64,000 bases of DNA from Bolinopsis microptera (lineage: Eukaryota; Ctenophora; Tentaculata; Lobata; Bolinopsidae): positions 124,001 through 188,000 of the forward strand of contig NC_087078.1 in the NCBI RefSeq assembly GCF_026151205.1, written 5' to 3'. A program made the position numbers and the translations under genes. Below, piece after piece: positions 34,481 through 45,261 of the stretch. A model generated the notes under the pieces. That model was not told the DNA's origin. It made no database searches and saw only the letters and a program-made list of their open reading frames with translations. Position 1 is the first letter of the stretch. Each line of letters opens with the position of its first letter.

Positions 34481-36709
34481 GGTAGGATAGAGCCTTCGCA
34501 AGATATAGCTCACAATAAGGATTTAGGAAATAGTCTTCTTCTCAGAATCGTATTTTAAATGTTTCTTTAATTCAGCCACTGAAAAAATACTGCTTTCAAT
34601 AAACAACGGTACTCAAAAATTGAAGTAGGAACATATCAAAAGTTATGATGGCTGTTATAGCTTCCCTTAGCTTTCCGTTTATTGTTTAGATATTATAATC
34701 CTATAGCTTAAAATCAGCCTTGGTTTTACTTTCATTATGTTGTTGATCGCTTATTACATAATATGTATTTCATGATAAAAACTACTATTATATACATTAT
34801 ACAAACTAGGCCAAAAATATATACGAGTTTTATAACTTGGCAACAACGTTTACGTTAATATAAAACTTCCATGTACCTGCCAAAACGTTATATAAATGTT
34901 TCGCCGACAAAGATGCGTCGATTAAAACAAGTTTACAAATCAATAATCAGGCCGGGTTCAGTGTAAGCTTATACGAAATCAAAAGGATTAAAGCTGAGTA
35001 ACAACGAACTCTCCTCAACAAATTATTTGTGGATGTAGATTCTGCAGCTACAACTGCGGAAGACCATGATCTAATGAATCACGTGCACTTCATGTGACCC
35101 GTTGGAGAGTGCTTTGGCTATTGAGTTACATATCACGAGGTTATATAACGTGCCATTTCATTATAGATCACTGCAGTCGCCGTGCGGTGTTATAATTATA
35201 TTACTGAACAGTGCTCCCTCTTCAACATGTTGTCAAAGCCTGAAGTTATTATGGCCTGGTGGGGAGGGGACTGTTATACTCAACTCACAATTTTGTTTTA
35301 TCACGTCACTACAGTCATGGTGTAAAGATAAAGTGACAATTCACGGGGGAAGCTCTTCCTCGTGTCTTTTAATTACACCCTGAAGTTATCAGGATGGATC
35401 AGGGATGTATAATGTATATACATTACATTTATAACAAGTTTTCAGCAGATCATTTTCCAAAACAAATTTAGTTACGATTAGGATTGAACAGGATGTGTTG
35501 CAGTTTTTATTATATTTATTATATACAGTTTATTAAGCATCAACATGTTACATGGCGAGATCTCCATCCAAAAGGATTAGTCTGCGTCGACTGCGTCATT
35601 ACTTTGTATTATACAACTTCGGCGGGTAACATCAACATGTACTTAACTTGAATAGCAAGCTAGTACTAGTAGACGGCTGTGATATTTTCGGTACAGATTT
35701 CACTACAACGATAGACGCAAACCTATACATATTACATAATGTATACATAATAATATGTACTTTCATGTTCGCAGCTGTAATGACTAATGAGGGCCACTAT
35801 AATACAAATTAATCAAACCATGGTTTGATAAGTGATTAAAAGTTGGGGTCACGCGTAATGAGGTTGCCATGATGTCACTTGGTCTGCACGAAGTTTTCGT
35901 GACGTAACCTAACTTTACAATTACAGCCGAAGCTGAAGATAATATTATGAATTTTAATAAAAAATGATGATTAATGTTCCCGTAATTTCTAAGAGTGTAG
36001 GTAAGCTTAAAATATAAAGGATTATTCTGGAAGAGAGTTGAGAGATCTGGTGAGAATAATCCAAGCCATTAGCTGTTATGATCCTCATAGCCAATACCAT
36101 TCTGTGACTGTGTGTTGACAGAAGATCCGAAAAGAATTGAGAACTTTTGTGTGGATTACTGTGAAATCCAGCGGTAAGAAAATGTATTTCTACCAAGGTT
36201 CTCTAATATTAGTATATTACCTCAAAAACCTTATTTTTGTCAAATCCCTGGCCCTCATCTTCATTTATAATTTATCTTATTTTTATCTTTATTGTCATGA
36301 GCCAAAAAATGTTGAATATTGAAAATGAGAAGTAACAGTGCCACTTGCTAGAAAAATTAAGTTAATCAGCATAACCATTTTACTTTACACAGTATTAAGG
36401 GTTCCTAGCTCAAAGCTGACCATGCTTAAAAATAACTTAAGATAACGAAGTATTCACCTATAGTTTCGTAGATGAAGCTGTAATATTAAATATTCCAAAC
36501 CAGAATCTTATCTTTATCTTTATTGGCTGAGCCAAAAACCATACGACCATATTTAGTCAAACAAATTTGAAACTGAGCATTCAACTATTATTGAGTGGAT
36601 GATCTTGAGATCAAGTTTACTCTGTACGTGATTCTCTGTGTCTGGTTAGTGGCAGTGTATTTGTAATGATACGGTCTGTACAATAAGTACAGTGTACAGT
36701 TTGTACAGG
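34481..36709. other. Intergenic or intronic, no gene recognised
   Basis: AT-rich. Frames at 35102-35383 (+) and 35954-36196 (-) have no recognisable domain. No repeat structure stood out. Confidence 0.45.
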
Positions 36710-36714
36710 TCAGC

Positions 36715-37036
36715 AGGTTGTTACAATGGTAACTAGTGGTGTAACTATGGTAACACAGCTAGTTACCATGGTAACACAGCTAGTTACCACGGTAACACTG
36801 CTAGTTACCACGGTAACACTGCTAGTTACCACGGTAACACTGCTAGTTACCACGGTAACACTGCTAGTTACCACGGTAACACTGCTAGTTACCACGGTAA
36901 CACTGCTAGTTACCACGGTAACACTGCTAGTTACCACGGTAACACTGCTAGTTACCACGGTAACACTGCTAGTTACCACGGTAACACTGCTAGTTACCAT
37001 GGTAACACTGCTAGTTACCATGGTAACACTGCTAGG
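36715..37036. repeat. 21-bp minisatellite, second locus
   Basis: About 15 copies of the same 21-bp family as at 4091-4346, but most copies carry GTTACCACGGTAAC (central CATG changed to CACG); the outer copies keep CATGG. Hydrophobic Val/Thr repeat frames on both strands are artefacts. Confidence 0.93.
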
Positions 37037-37294
37037 ATCAGGGTTAGAGTCTGGAGAAGGACTAATAAATATTATGATTAATGTAATTTAATACAGAGGA
37101 ATATTCCTGGATGAATATGTGGCACATTTCTTAAGAATGATCCATAATATTACTCATTAGGTTATTGTGCAGCACGATTTGTAGAACAATCGAGAATGTT
37201 CTAGAAGCGTCCTCGGGCCTGAGTGGCTGAGATAATAAGTTCTAGTAATGTATAAGATCAAAGAATATTGAAAGTAACATTTTTTTAAAGCTAC

Positions 37295-37440
37295 GATCCC
37301 GGTCCCAGTCCCGGTTTTATTCCCGGTCCCGGTCTTATTCCCGATCACTGCCTAATCCCGGTCCCGGCAATTTTTTCCAGTCCCGGTCCCGGCCAAAAAG
37401 CGGTCCTTGGACCTTGTCCCGGCCAAAAAGCGGTCCTGGT
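37295..37440. repeat. Low-complexity TCCCGGTCCCGG stretch
   Basis: Degenerate hexameric repeats of CCCGGT with interspersed TTTTATT and AAAAAGCGGTCC. No coding meaning. Confidence 0.6.
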
Positions 37441-37661
37441 CGATCCTTGGTGCTAATTATTGGTCACCTGTCACCTGTCAACTGATTTGTCATAAATTCT
37501 TACGCTTCTTTTCACTTTATGTTTTGTTTTAATGGCAGCTGTAATACATATATCCAAGCGAGCAAAATAAATGATTGTACACTTTTCGATGTGGTACTGT
37601 TCAATGTTCATTTTCCGATCTCGTTTGCAGGGTGGCCCAGCAGTAACTGCCCACAGATTGG

Positions 37662-37707
37662 GCGACATCTGTCCGACAGCCGAATTAGGGATTTCGGACA
37701 GATGTCG
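37662..37707. other. Long hairpin
   Basis: CGACATCTGTCCGA at the left and TCGGACAGATGTCG at the right form a perfect 14-bp stem with a loop of about 18 nt. A third partial copy of TCTGTCCGA follows at about 37737. Confidence 0.7.
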
Positions 37708-37850
37708 CTGTCGGACAGGAGACCTTTTTGGCGAAATCTGTCCGAATTTTTGTAATCTCAGATCACATTCGTATCACATACCCTATAAGTGATCCATTGA
37801 GATCTGATCTATCGATACGTGATTGACTATTTGAGGAGACAGGATCGTGC

Positions 37851-37895
37851 TCCCTCCCTCCCTCCCTCCCTCCCTCCCTCCCTCTCTCCCTCTCT
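37851..37895. repeat. (CCCT)n microsatellite
   Basis: About ten CCCT units followed by CTCT-rich sequence. Confidence 0.9.
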
Positions 37896-38261
37896 CTCAA
37901 TTCTAGGTAGATTTGATGAGATTTCAAACATGTTCAAAAAATTCCAAATTATTTTTAAAAATAATATAAACCGTTAATGTATGAATTTAATTTACAAAGC
38001 GGAAATGTGAGGAATTGAATACGAATACCATATTATCATCCAGTTTTTCAAAAGCGTACAATACTTTTTAGCCCTTTAAAATGAACAGTTACGAAATTTT
38101 CTCAGTTTTTTAAAAGAAGCGTATTAAATTAAATTTGAAAAAAACACTAGAATTTAGTTAGATAACTATTAGTATCAAACTGTTATCCAATTATTTAATA
38201 ATCCCGACCGACAAAAACGTAAGGTTTATTTAGTCGTGCTGTAAACACCCAGTCCAGTCTC

Positions 38262-38985
38262 CCAATCAGTCCTTCCTCAACCTCCCCGTCTGCCTGGAGA
38301 GATATTTAATATTAGCAGGTTACATCTGGTTACTAGGTTACTATCTGGTTACTAGGTTACCAACCAGCCCTTCTTCAACCTCCCCGTCTGCTTGGAGAGA
38401 TATTAAATATTAGCACGTTACATCTGGTTACTAGGTTACTATCTGGTTACTAGGTTACCTGGTTACCAACCAGTCCTTCCTCAACCTCCTCGTCTGCCTG
38501 GAGAGATATTTAATATTAGCAGGTTACATCTGGTTACTTGGTTACTATCTGGTTACTAGGTTACTATATGGTTACTAGGTTACCAACCAGTCCTTCCTCA
38601 ACCTCCCCGTCTGCCTGGAGAGATATTAAATATTAGCACGTTACATCTGGTTACTAGGTTACTATCTGGTTACTAGGTTACCTGGTTACCAACCAGTCCT
38701 TCCTCAACCTCCTCGTATGCCTGGTAAGATATTTAATATAAATATTAGCACGTTACATCTGGTTACTAGGTTACTATCTGGTTACTAGGTTACCAACCAG
38801 CCCTTCCTCAACCTCCCCGTCTGCCTGGAGAGATATTTAATATAACTATAAGCAGGTTACATCTGGTTACTAGGTTACTATCTGGTTACTAGGTTACTAT
38901 CTGGTTACCTGGTTACCAACCAGCCCTTCCTCAACCTCCCCGTATGCCTGGAGAGATATTTAATATAACTATAAGCAGGTTACAG
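38262..38985. repeat. Minisatellite with ~96-117-bp units, seven copies
   Basis: Each copy has CAGTCCTTCCTCAACCTCC, GCCTGGAGAGATATTTAATA, then a variable number of CTGGTTACTAGGTTA sub-repeats, so the unit length varies. Related in sequence style to the GGTTAC-rich arrays nearby. Confidence 0.9.
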
Positions 38986-38989
38986 ATCT

Positions 38990-39620
38990 GGTTTGACGCA
39001 TGATAATCGTCCAAATTTCGTCGAAGTAGCACGCACCGGGTAAGTCCATTAGCAATCGAAGCACTTAATCATTTGGCAAAAAGTTAACTTTATCCGTCAA
39101 ATTTAGTCAAAAATGTAAAATTTCGGCCCTGGAAATTTCATCTTCAAAAACCGAAAATTGGACAGAGATTGGGATAATATGATTTTGCAATTTTTTTCGG
39201 GATTTCGACTACCAGTGCCTCAATTTGGTTTCATACCGTCATCAATTAACTAACTAATTGGTTTCTGGGCAGAAATTTCATCCAATCTGTCAAATTTGGG
39301 TTCAGAAAATTTAATATTTGAAAATGGGACAGACTTTTGAAAATACAACTTTTCGTTTTGTTAAGCTTATTGCTGTGGGCTTTCTCCGACCGAAATTAAA
39401 CTTCCAGCACGTCATTCGTGCTATATTAAAGTCACTATTGTGACGGTACATTAGAACTGTGCCATCTTTAGTTGACTTAATAATTGGATGATGATGAAAA
39501 AGTCAGCCAAAACTGTAAATATGAAAATTTAATTTTCATATTCAAAAACCGAAAATGGGACAGAGATTGGGACACCGACAATATGATTTCGCAATTTCAT
39601 TCGGAAAACAAAATTAACAT
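38990..39620. repeat. Dispersed repeat copy 2 and an internal duplication
   Basis: 38990-39090 matches 16590-16700 (CGAAGTAGCACGCACCGGG). Within 39130-39610 the block CAAAAACCGAAAATGGGACA followed by GAGATTGGGA occurs twice and a shorter form once. Unclassified. Confidence 0.6.
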
Positions 39621-39785
39621 TTCCAGCCGTCCAACAGTACATGAGTAATTTAGTGTGTTACCACGGTTACATACGCTGTAAAAATGTAAACAGTAGGGGC
39701 TCTTTTCGTTTTTTAACCTAAAGGGTTTTGTGAAATGTTAGAACTTCAAAACATGCAACAATAACTTAATTTAGTCAAAGTAAGC

Positions 39786-41213
39786 TCAGTTTTTACTCAT
39801 TACTTCTGAAGGGTTGCCCAGGATCCTTGGATATATGAAGAGGAGTACTGAGAAGAAGACAACAATTCCAAATACAACTTGTCCCAAAGCTAGCTGTTCT
39901 CCGCTGTACACTCCTGTAATTTAGCGTGTTACCATGGTTACTGTACTACTCGTCAAGTATCTTATCAAGATATTATACACTACTCGTCAACAGGCAAAGT
40001 TAGGTGGATCTTATTATAAAATTACCAATAAGCGTCTTCATATAGATCTCCCTAGCAACGCTTATTATTCTCACTTGGTAACCAGTCTTGTAGTGAACAG
40101 TAACTATGGTAACCAGTCTTATATTCTCACTTGGTAACCAGTCTTCTAGTGTACAGTAACTATGGTAACCAGTCTTATATTCTCACTTGGTAACCAGTCT
40201 TGTAGTGAACAGTAACTATGGTAACCAGTCTTATATTCTCACTTGGTAACCAGTCTTGTAGTGAACAGTAACTATGGTAACCAGTCTTATATTCTCACTT
40301 GGTAACCAGTCTTGTAGTGAACAGTAACTATGGTAACCAGTCTTATATTCTCACTTGGTAACCAGTCTTGTAGTGAACAGTAACTATGGTAACCAGTCTT
40401 ATATTCTCACTTGGTAACCAGTCTTGTAGTGAACAGTAACTATGGTAACCAGTCTTATATTCTCACTTGGTAACCAGTCTTGTAGTGAACAGTAACTATG
40501 GTAACCAGTCTTATATTCTCACTTGGTAACCAGTCTTGTAGTGAACAGTAACTATGGTAACCAGTCTTATATTCTCACTTGGTAACCAGTCTTGTAGTGA
40601 ACAGTAACTATGATAACCAGTCTTATATTCTCACTTGGTAACTAGTCTTGTAGTGAACAGTAACTATGGTAACCAGTCTTATATTCTCACTTGGTAACTA
40701 GTCTTGTAGTGAACAGTAACTATGGTAACCAGTCTTATATTCTCACTTGGTAACTAATCTTATATTCTCAGACTCAGAGCGCTGATATAGTTTTTAAATA
40801 AACCTTTCCCGAAGATCGCATCCCCGATGTTCGCACAGAGAAGAACCAAGAGACAGCCGGGAACCACGTACTTTATACAGAACCCGAACATAACGGACAC
40901 TTTAGCTGGGCTCATGAAGGAGTCAAATTCTGAAATAATTTAGCGTGTTACCATGGTTACTGTAATTTAGCGTTTATATAGATTCCCTCGTAGTGACCTA
41001 AATTTCGACGTCAACAATTTTCTCATTCTCAAAGAATAAATAAACAATTCAGAGACTCATTCTACCAGAATTAATTGTGTTACCATGGTTACTGCACATT
41101 CTACCATACCAGAATTGAAGGTGTTCGGAGCCCAGCGGTAAGATGGGGAACTATTAATCATTTTCCTGAGATTATCTGCTCCGTGCCAGCCAATCAGCGT
41201 CCAGAACGAGTTC
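39786..41213 (-). CDS. SLC6-type sodium symporter, last three exons
   Basis: Minus-strand exons 41213-41110, 40929-40804 and 39913-39786 join with consistent phases (ends in phase 1 both times) and AG/GT borders. The first encodes a hydrophobic start, then GWHGADNLRKMI; the second KYVVPGCLLVLLCANIG; the third LGQVVFGIVVFFSVLLFIYP followed by a short polar tail and TGA at 39788-39786. In SLC6 transporters a Y/WGAD-F/L-DDI-M block, then a W/KF..P transmembrane helix, then a last helix before the cytoplasmic tail occur in this order (TM10-TM12). These proteins couple Na+ entry to uptake of amino acids or related substrates at the plasma membrane. Upstream exons were not found to the right, where an array and retroelement relics intervene. 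Confidence 0.6.
40080..40770. repeat. 56-bp minisatellite inside an SLC6-like intron
   Basis: About 12 copies of a 56-bp unit with AACAGTAACTATGGTAACCA and TTCTCACTTGGTAACCAG. GTAACTATGGTAAC in each unit fits the X-box consensus GTHNYYATRRNAAC. Confidence 0.93.
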
Positions 41214-42430
41214 CTGAAGAGTGGGTATAACCATGGTAACTATCAAACATGCTATTGTTAGTACAAACACACAGAACGAGTTCCTGAAGAGTGGGTATAA
41301 CCATGGTAACTATCAAACATGCTATTGTTAGTACAAACACACAGAACGAGTTCCTGAAGAGTGGGTATAACCATGGTAACTATCAAACATGCTATTGTTA
41401 GTACAAACACACAGAACGAGTTCCTGAAGAGTGGGTATAACCATGGTAACTATCAAACATGCTATTGTTAGTACAAACACACAGAACGAGTTCCTGAAGA
41501 GTGGGTATTACCATGGTAACTATCAAACATGCTATTGTTAGTACAAACACACAGAACGAGTTCCTGAAGAGTGGGTATAACCATGGTAACTATCAAACAT
41601 GCTATTGTTAGTACAAACACACAGAACGAGTTCCTGAAGAGTGGGTATAACCATGGTAACTATCAAACATGCTATTGTTAGTACAAACACACAGAACGAG
41701 TTCCTGAAGAGTGGGTATAACCATGGTAACTATCAAACATGCTATTGTTAGTACAAACACACAGAACGAGTTCCTGAAGAGTGGGTATAACCATGGTAAC
41801 TATCAAACATGCTATTGTTAGTACAAACACACAGAACGAGTTCCTGAAGAGTGGGTTTAACCATGGTAACTATCAAACATGCTATTGTTAGTACAAACAC
41901 ACAGAACGAGTTCCTGAAGAGTGGGTATAACCATGGTAACTATCAAACATGCTATTGTTAGTACAAACACACAGAACGAGTTCCTGAAGAGTGGGTATAA
42001 CCATGGTAACTATCAAACATGCTATTGTTAGTACAAACACACAGAACGAGTTCCTGAAGAGTGGGTATAACCATGGTAACTATCAAACATGCTATTGTTA
42101 GTACAAACACACAGAACGAGTTCCTGAAGAGTGGGTATAACCATGGTAACTATCAAACATGCTATTGTTAGTACAAACACACAGAACGAGTTCCTGAAGA
42201 GTGGGTATAACCATGGTAACTATCAAACATGCTATTGTTAGTACAAACACACAGAACGAGTTCCTGAAGAGTGGGTATAACCATGGTAACTATCAAACAT
42301 GCTATTGTTAGTACAAACACACAGAACGAGTTCCTGAAGAGTGGGTATAACCATGGTAACTATCAAACATGCTATTGTTAGTACAAACACACAGAACGAG
42401 TTCCTGAAGAGTGGGTATAACCATGGTAAC
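41201..42430. repeat. 70-bp minisatellite containing the splice acceptor
   Basis: Eighteen nearly identical 70-bp units, each with CAGAACGAGTTCCTGAAGAG then TGGGTATAACCATGGTAAC. The leftmost unit overlaps the upstream end of the SLC6-like exon 41110-41213: on the minus strand the unit includes CCACTCTTCAG followed by the first bases of the exon. The array therefore repeats a 3' splice site together with a near X-box palindrome. Confidence 0.95.
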
Positions 42431-42755
42431 CTACCATTGTTGTTATTGTTACTTTGTTACTATCTGGTTACTATAGTAAAGTCAAATAAAAGGAGATTAA
42501 CTTCTGAACAAGCTGATCGATTGGGAACCAGCTTTGTTTACTGGTTAATGTTTACTCAAGAATGTATACATACAATAATATAAAATAGTCATATACCTAA
42601 ATCTGCTAATAATATTAGTAATATAAAACCAAAATAACTATAAGAATATACACTGCACGAAATTATGGACCTGAAAGTAAGATTAAATACTTCAGCTTAA
42701 TTTCAAAAACAAACCAAAACAAGATTCTAGAAGACTGACATGAGTCTTGTGTTGA
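42431..42755. other. No gene recognised
   Basis: AT-rich sequence between the 70-bp array and the LINE ORF1 relic. Confidence 0.5.
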
Positions 42756-42759
42756 AAGA

Positions 42760-43620
42760 CGAATATGATTTAAAAGCTTATCAAAAATTTAAAATCTTAG
42801 CGAACCAAGAATTCATAAATCCAAACAAAAAAACTCTGTCATTTCAAACAACAATTTTGTCAACATTACACACTTTGCCTCCTTTGATGAAGTGTCTCTT
42901 ATCTGGCTCGTCGTTCGATCTCTACTTGAGTTCTAAAACAAGCTTTTGCTGTTTGGCACGTTCCTCTGGAGACCTATCTGGACCGATAAAGACTTTACCG
43001 AAAAGTTCCGAGCTGTAGTCAAAATCTGCCGCACGATTGTGGATCTTGTCAAAGTCACCTTAACAGGTCTATCAGCCACTTGTTTCTTATCCTTGGGTTT
43101 ATTCAATACAATACAAAACAATACAATACAAACCAATTCTGCTAGCTTCTATTTTTGGCTTTTCGACAAGTTCCTACAACACTTGACCGACCTTGTCACA
43201 TAAAAGCTCACCTTTCTCTTCTTTAAGACCAAATAACATCAGATTCCGACTTCGGTCTCCTCCTGCCACAACATCCTTAATGATATTCTTCAAGATGTTT
43301 CTATCCGAATCCAACGAACAAAGGACCTGCTGCTGAGGTTTTTGATCCCTGTAACGCGGCGCTGTATGTCTTTATTAAAGACTTTAACTCTGATTAAAGA
43401 CTTTAACTCTGATTTCACAGTATCCTCAACTGATGCTACAACCACAGATTCCAAGTCACCAAGCTGCTTGTCTTTGGCAGCTAGCAGCTCTTTCTGCAGA
43501 TAAACTGTAAGAAACCCCGATTGGTAGATAAGATGCCAGTATATGACAGTAATCACGCCGAATGCTCGTGATACTTCGGTGTGTACAGTGTCCATCGGAG
43601 ACGTAATCATTATACGTGGC
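42760..43620 (-). pseudogene. Decayed LINE ORF1 (coiled-coil, RRM-like type)
   Basis: Minus strand, several frames. From right to left it encodes a heptad-like stretch (LQKELLAAKDKQLGDLE), then GGDRSRNLMLFGLKEEKGE, then RPVKVTLTRSTIVRQIL, then KVFIGPDRSPEERAKQQKLV. This block order (coiled coil, RNxxIFGLxE, RPVKVxL, PDRSPEER) is common to ORF1 proteins of many invertebrate non-LTR elements, which bind the element RNA. Stops and indels separate the blocks, so it is a dead copy. The ORF2 part was not found next to it. Confidence 0.7.
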
Positions 43621-44139
43621 CTTAAATCTCTACCCCGTTCCAGTATCTTCTAGAACAAGTTTTCCCGCTCTGTCCGTTGGCGATGTCCAACTACCTTATC
43701 TACTCAACGTACCAATTCCCATGGAACGGAGCCCCGACCTCCCCATGACGATAGTCCGCCCCTAATTAACTGGAAATCGGAGACGGAGTCGAGGGAACCT
43801 GGCATTGGACCCGGGGTCAGACGCGCCGAGACAGAGAGATCCAGAATCACTTCTCTTACAGGCATTTACGTGACGCAGCTCAGCCCCGCAGAGATCAGCC
43901 CCCACGGATCCTGGATCTAGAGGACCACGCCGCTATCGCAGATCTCAGGACGCCGACTAGGAGAACTCATACCTCGGATTAGCTCTCAGCAGTTGCAGAA
44001 GGACCTCGCTACTTCAGATGCCGGCCCGTCCGGAGACTTCTCTCCTGCTAACGCTACTTTCCTATCGACGACTGGGTGAGTACTCCTAGAGTGGCCTTAG
44101 ACTATAACGTGTTAAATTATTCTATCGCTAACAAATGTA
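43621..44139. other. GC-richer stretch without assignable gene
   Basis: 43650-44080 is noticeably richer in G+C than its surroundings and has a ~60-residue open frame and a donor-like GACTGG|GTGAGT at 44076. It may be an untranslated or first exon, or part of the LINE relic's 5' region. Confidence 0.3.
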
Positions 44140-44715
44140 TATATCCACCAGCGTGCGCTTTTTCGCATAGCGGGCTCTCACCAGCCCGCTGTCAAAGGGC
44201 CCGATATCTCTACAGCCCGCTCATGATATAGCCCGCTAACAAGTGACATTTAATTTGACCAGTAGCAATATAGCCCGGAGTTCTCTAAAATATTTTCAGT
44301 TTCTGTATCGTCTCCATGTGAAATTCCTTATTACACTGACTATATTATATACATTTTATTTTTGTGTCCGGTAGGGCTGCTCATGCAGCTCGTGAGCAGA
44401 TGACATGATACTTTGATTTATATCAAAGTTATTATAACACACTACATAATACACATCAGCACTATAATCCCCCTATATTATTGATATTCATCGTCACTGA
44501 CATTACATTCATTATTCCCACGGCCCAGGAATGCAGTGCATCTCCAGCCCCTATATACGACACAGCCCTTTATGATTGGCTTACATTGAACACGTGACGT
44601 GTTACCATGGTTACAACAATTAGTGGCGACCTTTTCTAGAGTCGACTTTTATACAAGCTCCATTGTTTATTTATAAAATTATATATTAACTGTAATACGC
44701 CCGCTGGTGGATATA
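44140..44715. mobile_element. Candidate MITE with TATATCCACCAGCG ends
   Basis: Left TATATCCACCAGCG (44140-44153) and right CGCTGGTGGATATA (44702-44715) are perfect 14-bp inverted repeats about 576 bp apart. No coding sequence. Inside are several GCCCGCT repeats (44160-44230). Target duplication is unclear because of nearby TA repeats. Confidence 0.5.
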
Positions 44716-44733
44716 ATCCACATCACCTCGACC

Positions 44734-45261
44734 CGCGGGCGGAAAAATCGTATAGCACTCGGGCCCGATGGGCCCTCCGTGCTATACGAAAATATGTCCT
44801 CCTCGGGCTAGCGCCCTCGGGGACATATGAAATATTGCACGCGCGTGCGCGTGCAATATTTTGTTCCGCCCGCGAGTCTCCGGTGATATGTATATGTATC
44901 CAATGATTAGTTTATTTACCTTGATGTCAGAAGCTCGATTCTGGCCCCTTAAATAAGCGTACTTCACTAGACTTAAAACATACAAGTATGTGACCTAAGA
45001 GTCACTAGCACAGGAACAGTCCTGTGCTATAAATATCATTGACAGTATAAAGACTGGGAGCCCTCGCGGTTCCCAGCGTATAATCGTGGTGCAGGTGGTA
45101 ATGCACCAGTCCATTGAGGTTGGGTGTCACTATATTAGTGGAACTGTACGATCCCAGACCCTGGTGAGACCTGAAGGAGGATATGATCGAGGTAAGTGAT
45201 AGCCCGCATTTCCTGGCTAACCAGGCAAGATCATATTTCGAGGGCGGTAGGTACGCCCTCG
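44734..45261. other. Hairpin-dense block with cloverleaf-like core
   Basis: Outer stem CGCGGGCGGAA (44734-44744) pairs with TTCCGCCCGCG (44864-44874). Within it lie three hairpins in a row: TCGTATAGCAC / GTGCTATACGA (44748-44789), ATATGTCC / GGACATAT (44792-44828) and the near-perfect palindrome 44831-44860. More follow: TAGCACAGGA-ACAG-TCCTGTGCTA (45006-45029), CTGGGA / TCCCAG (45054-45076), ATATGATC / GATCATAT enclosing CCTGGCTAACCAGG (45181-45236), and CGAGGGCG / CGCCCTCG (45239-45261). No protein-coding potential is apparent. Confidence 0.75.

Noticed and set aside
41201-42430. CRISPR-like array of 70-bp units
   Set aside because: No variable spacers; plain tandem duplication including an exon border.
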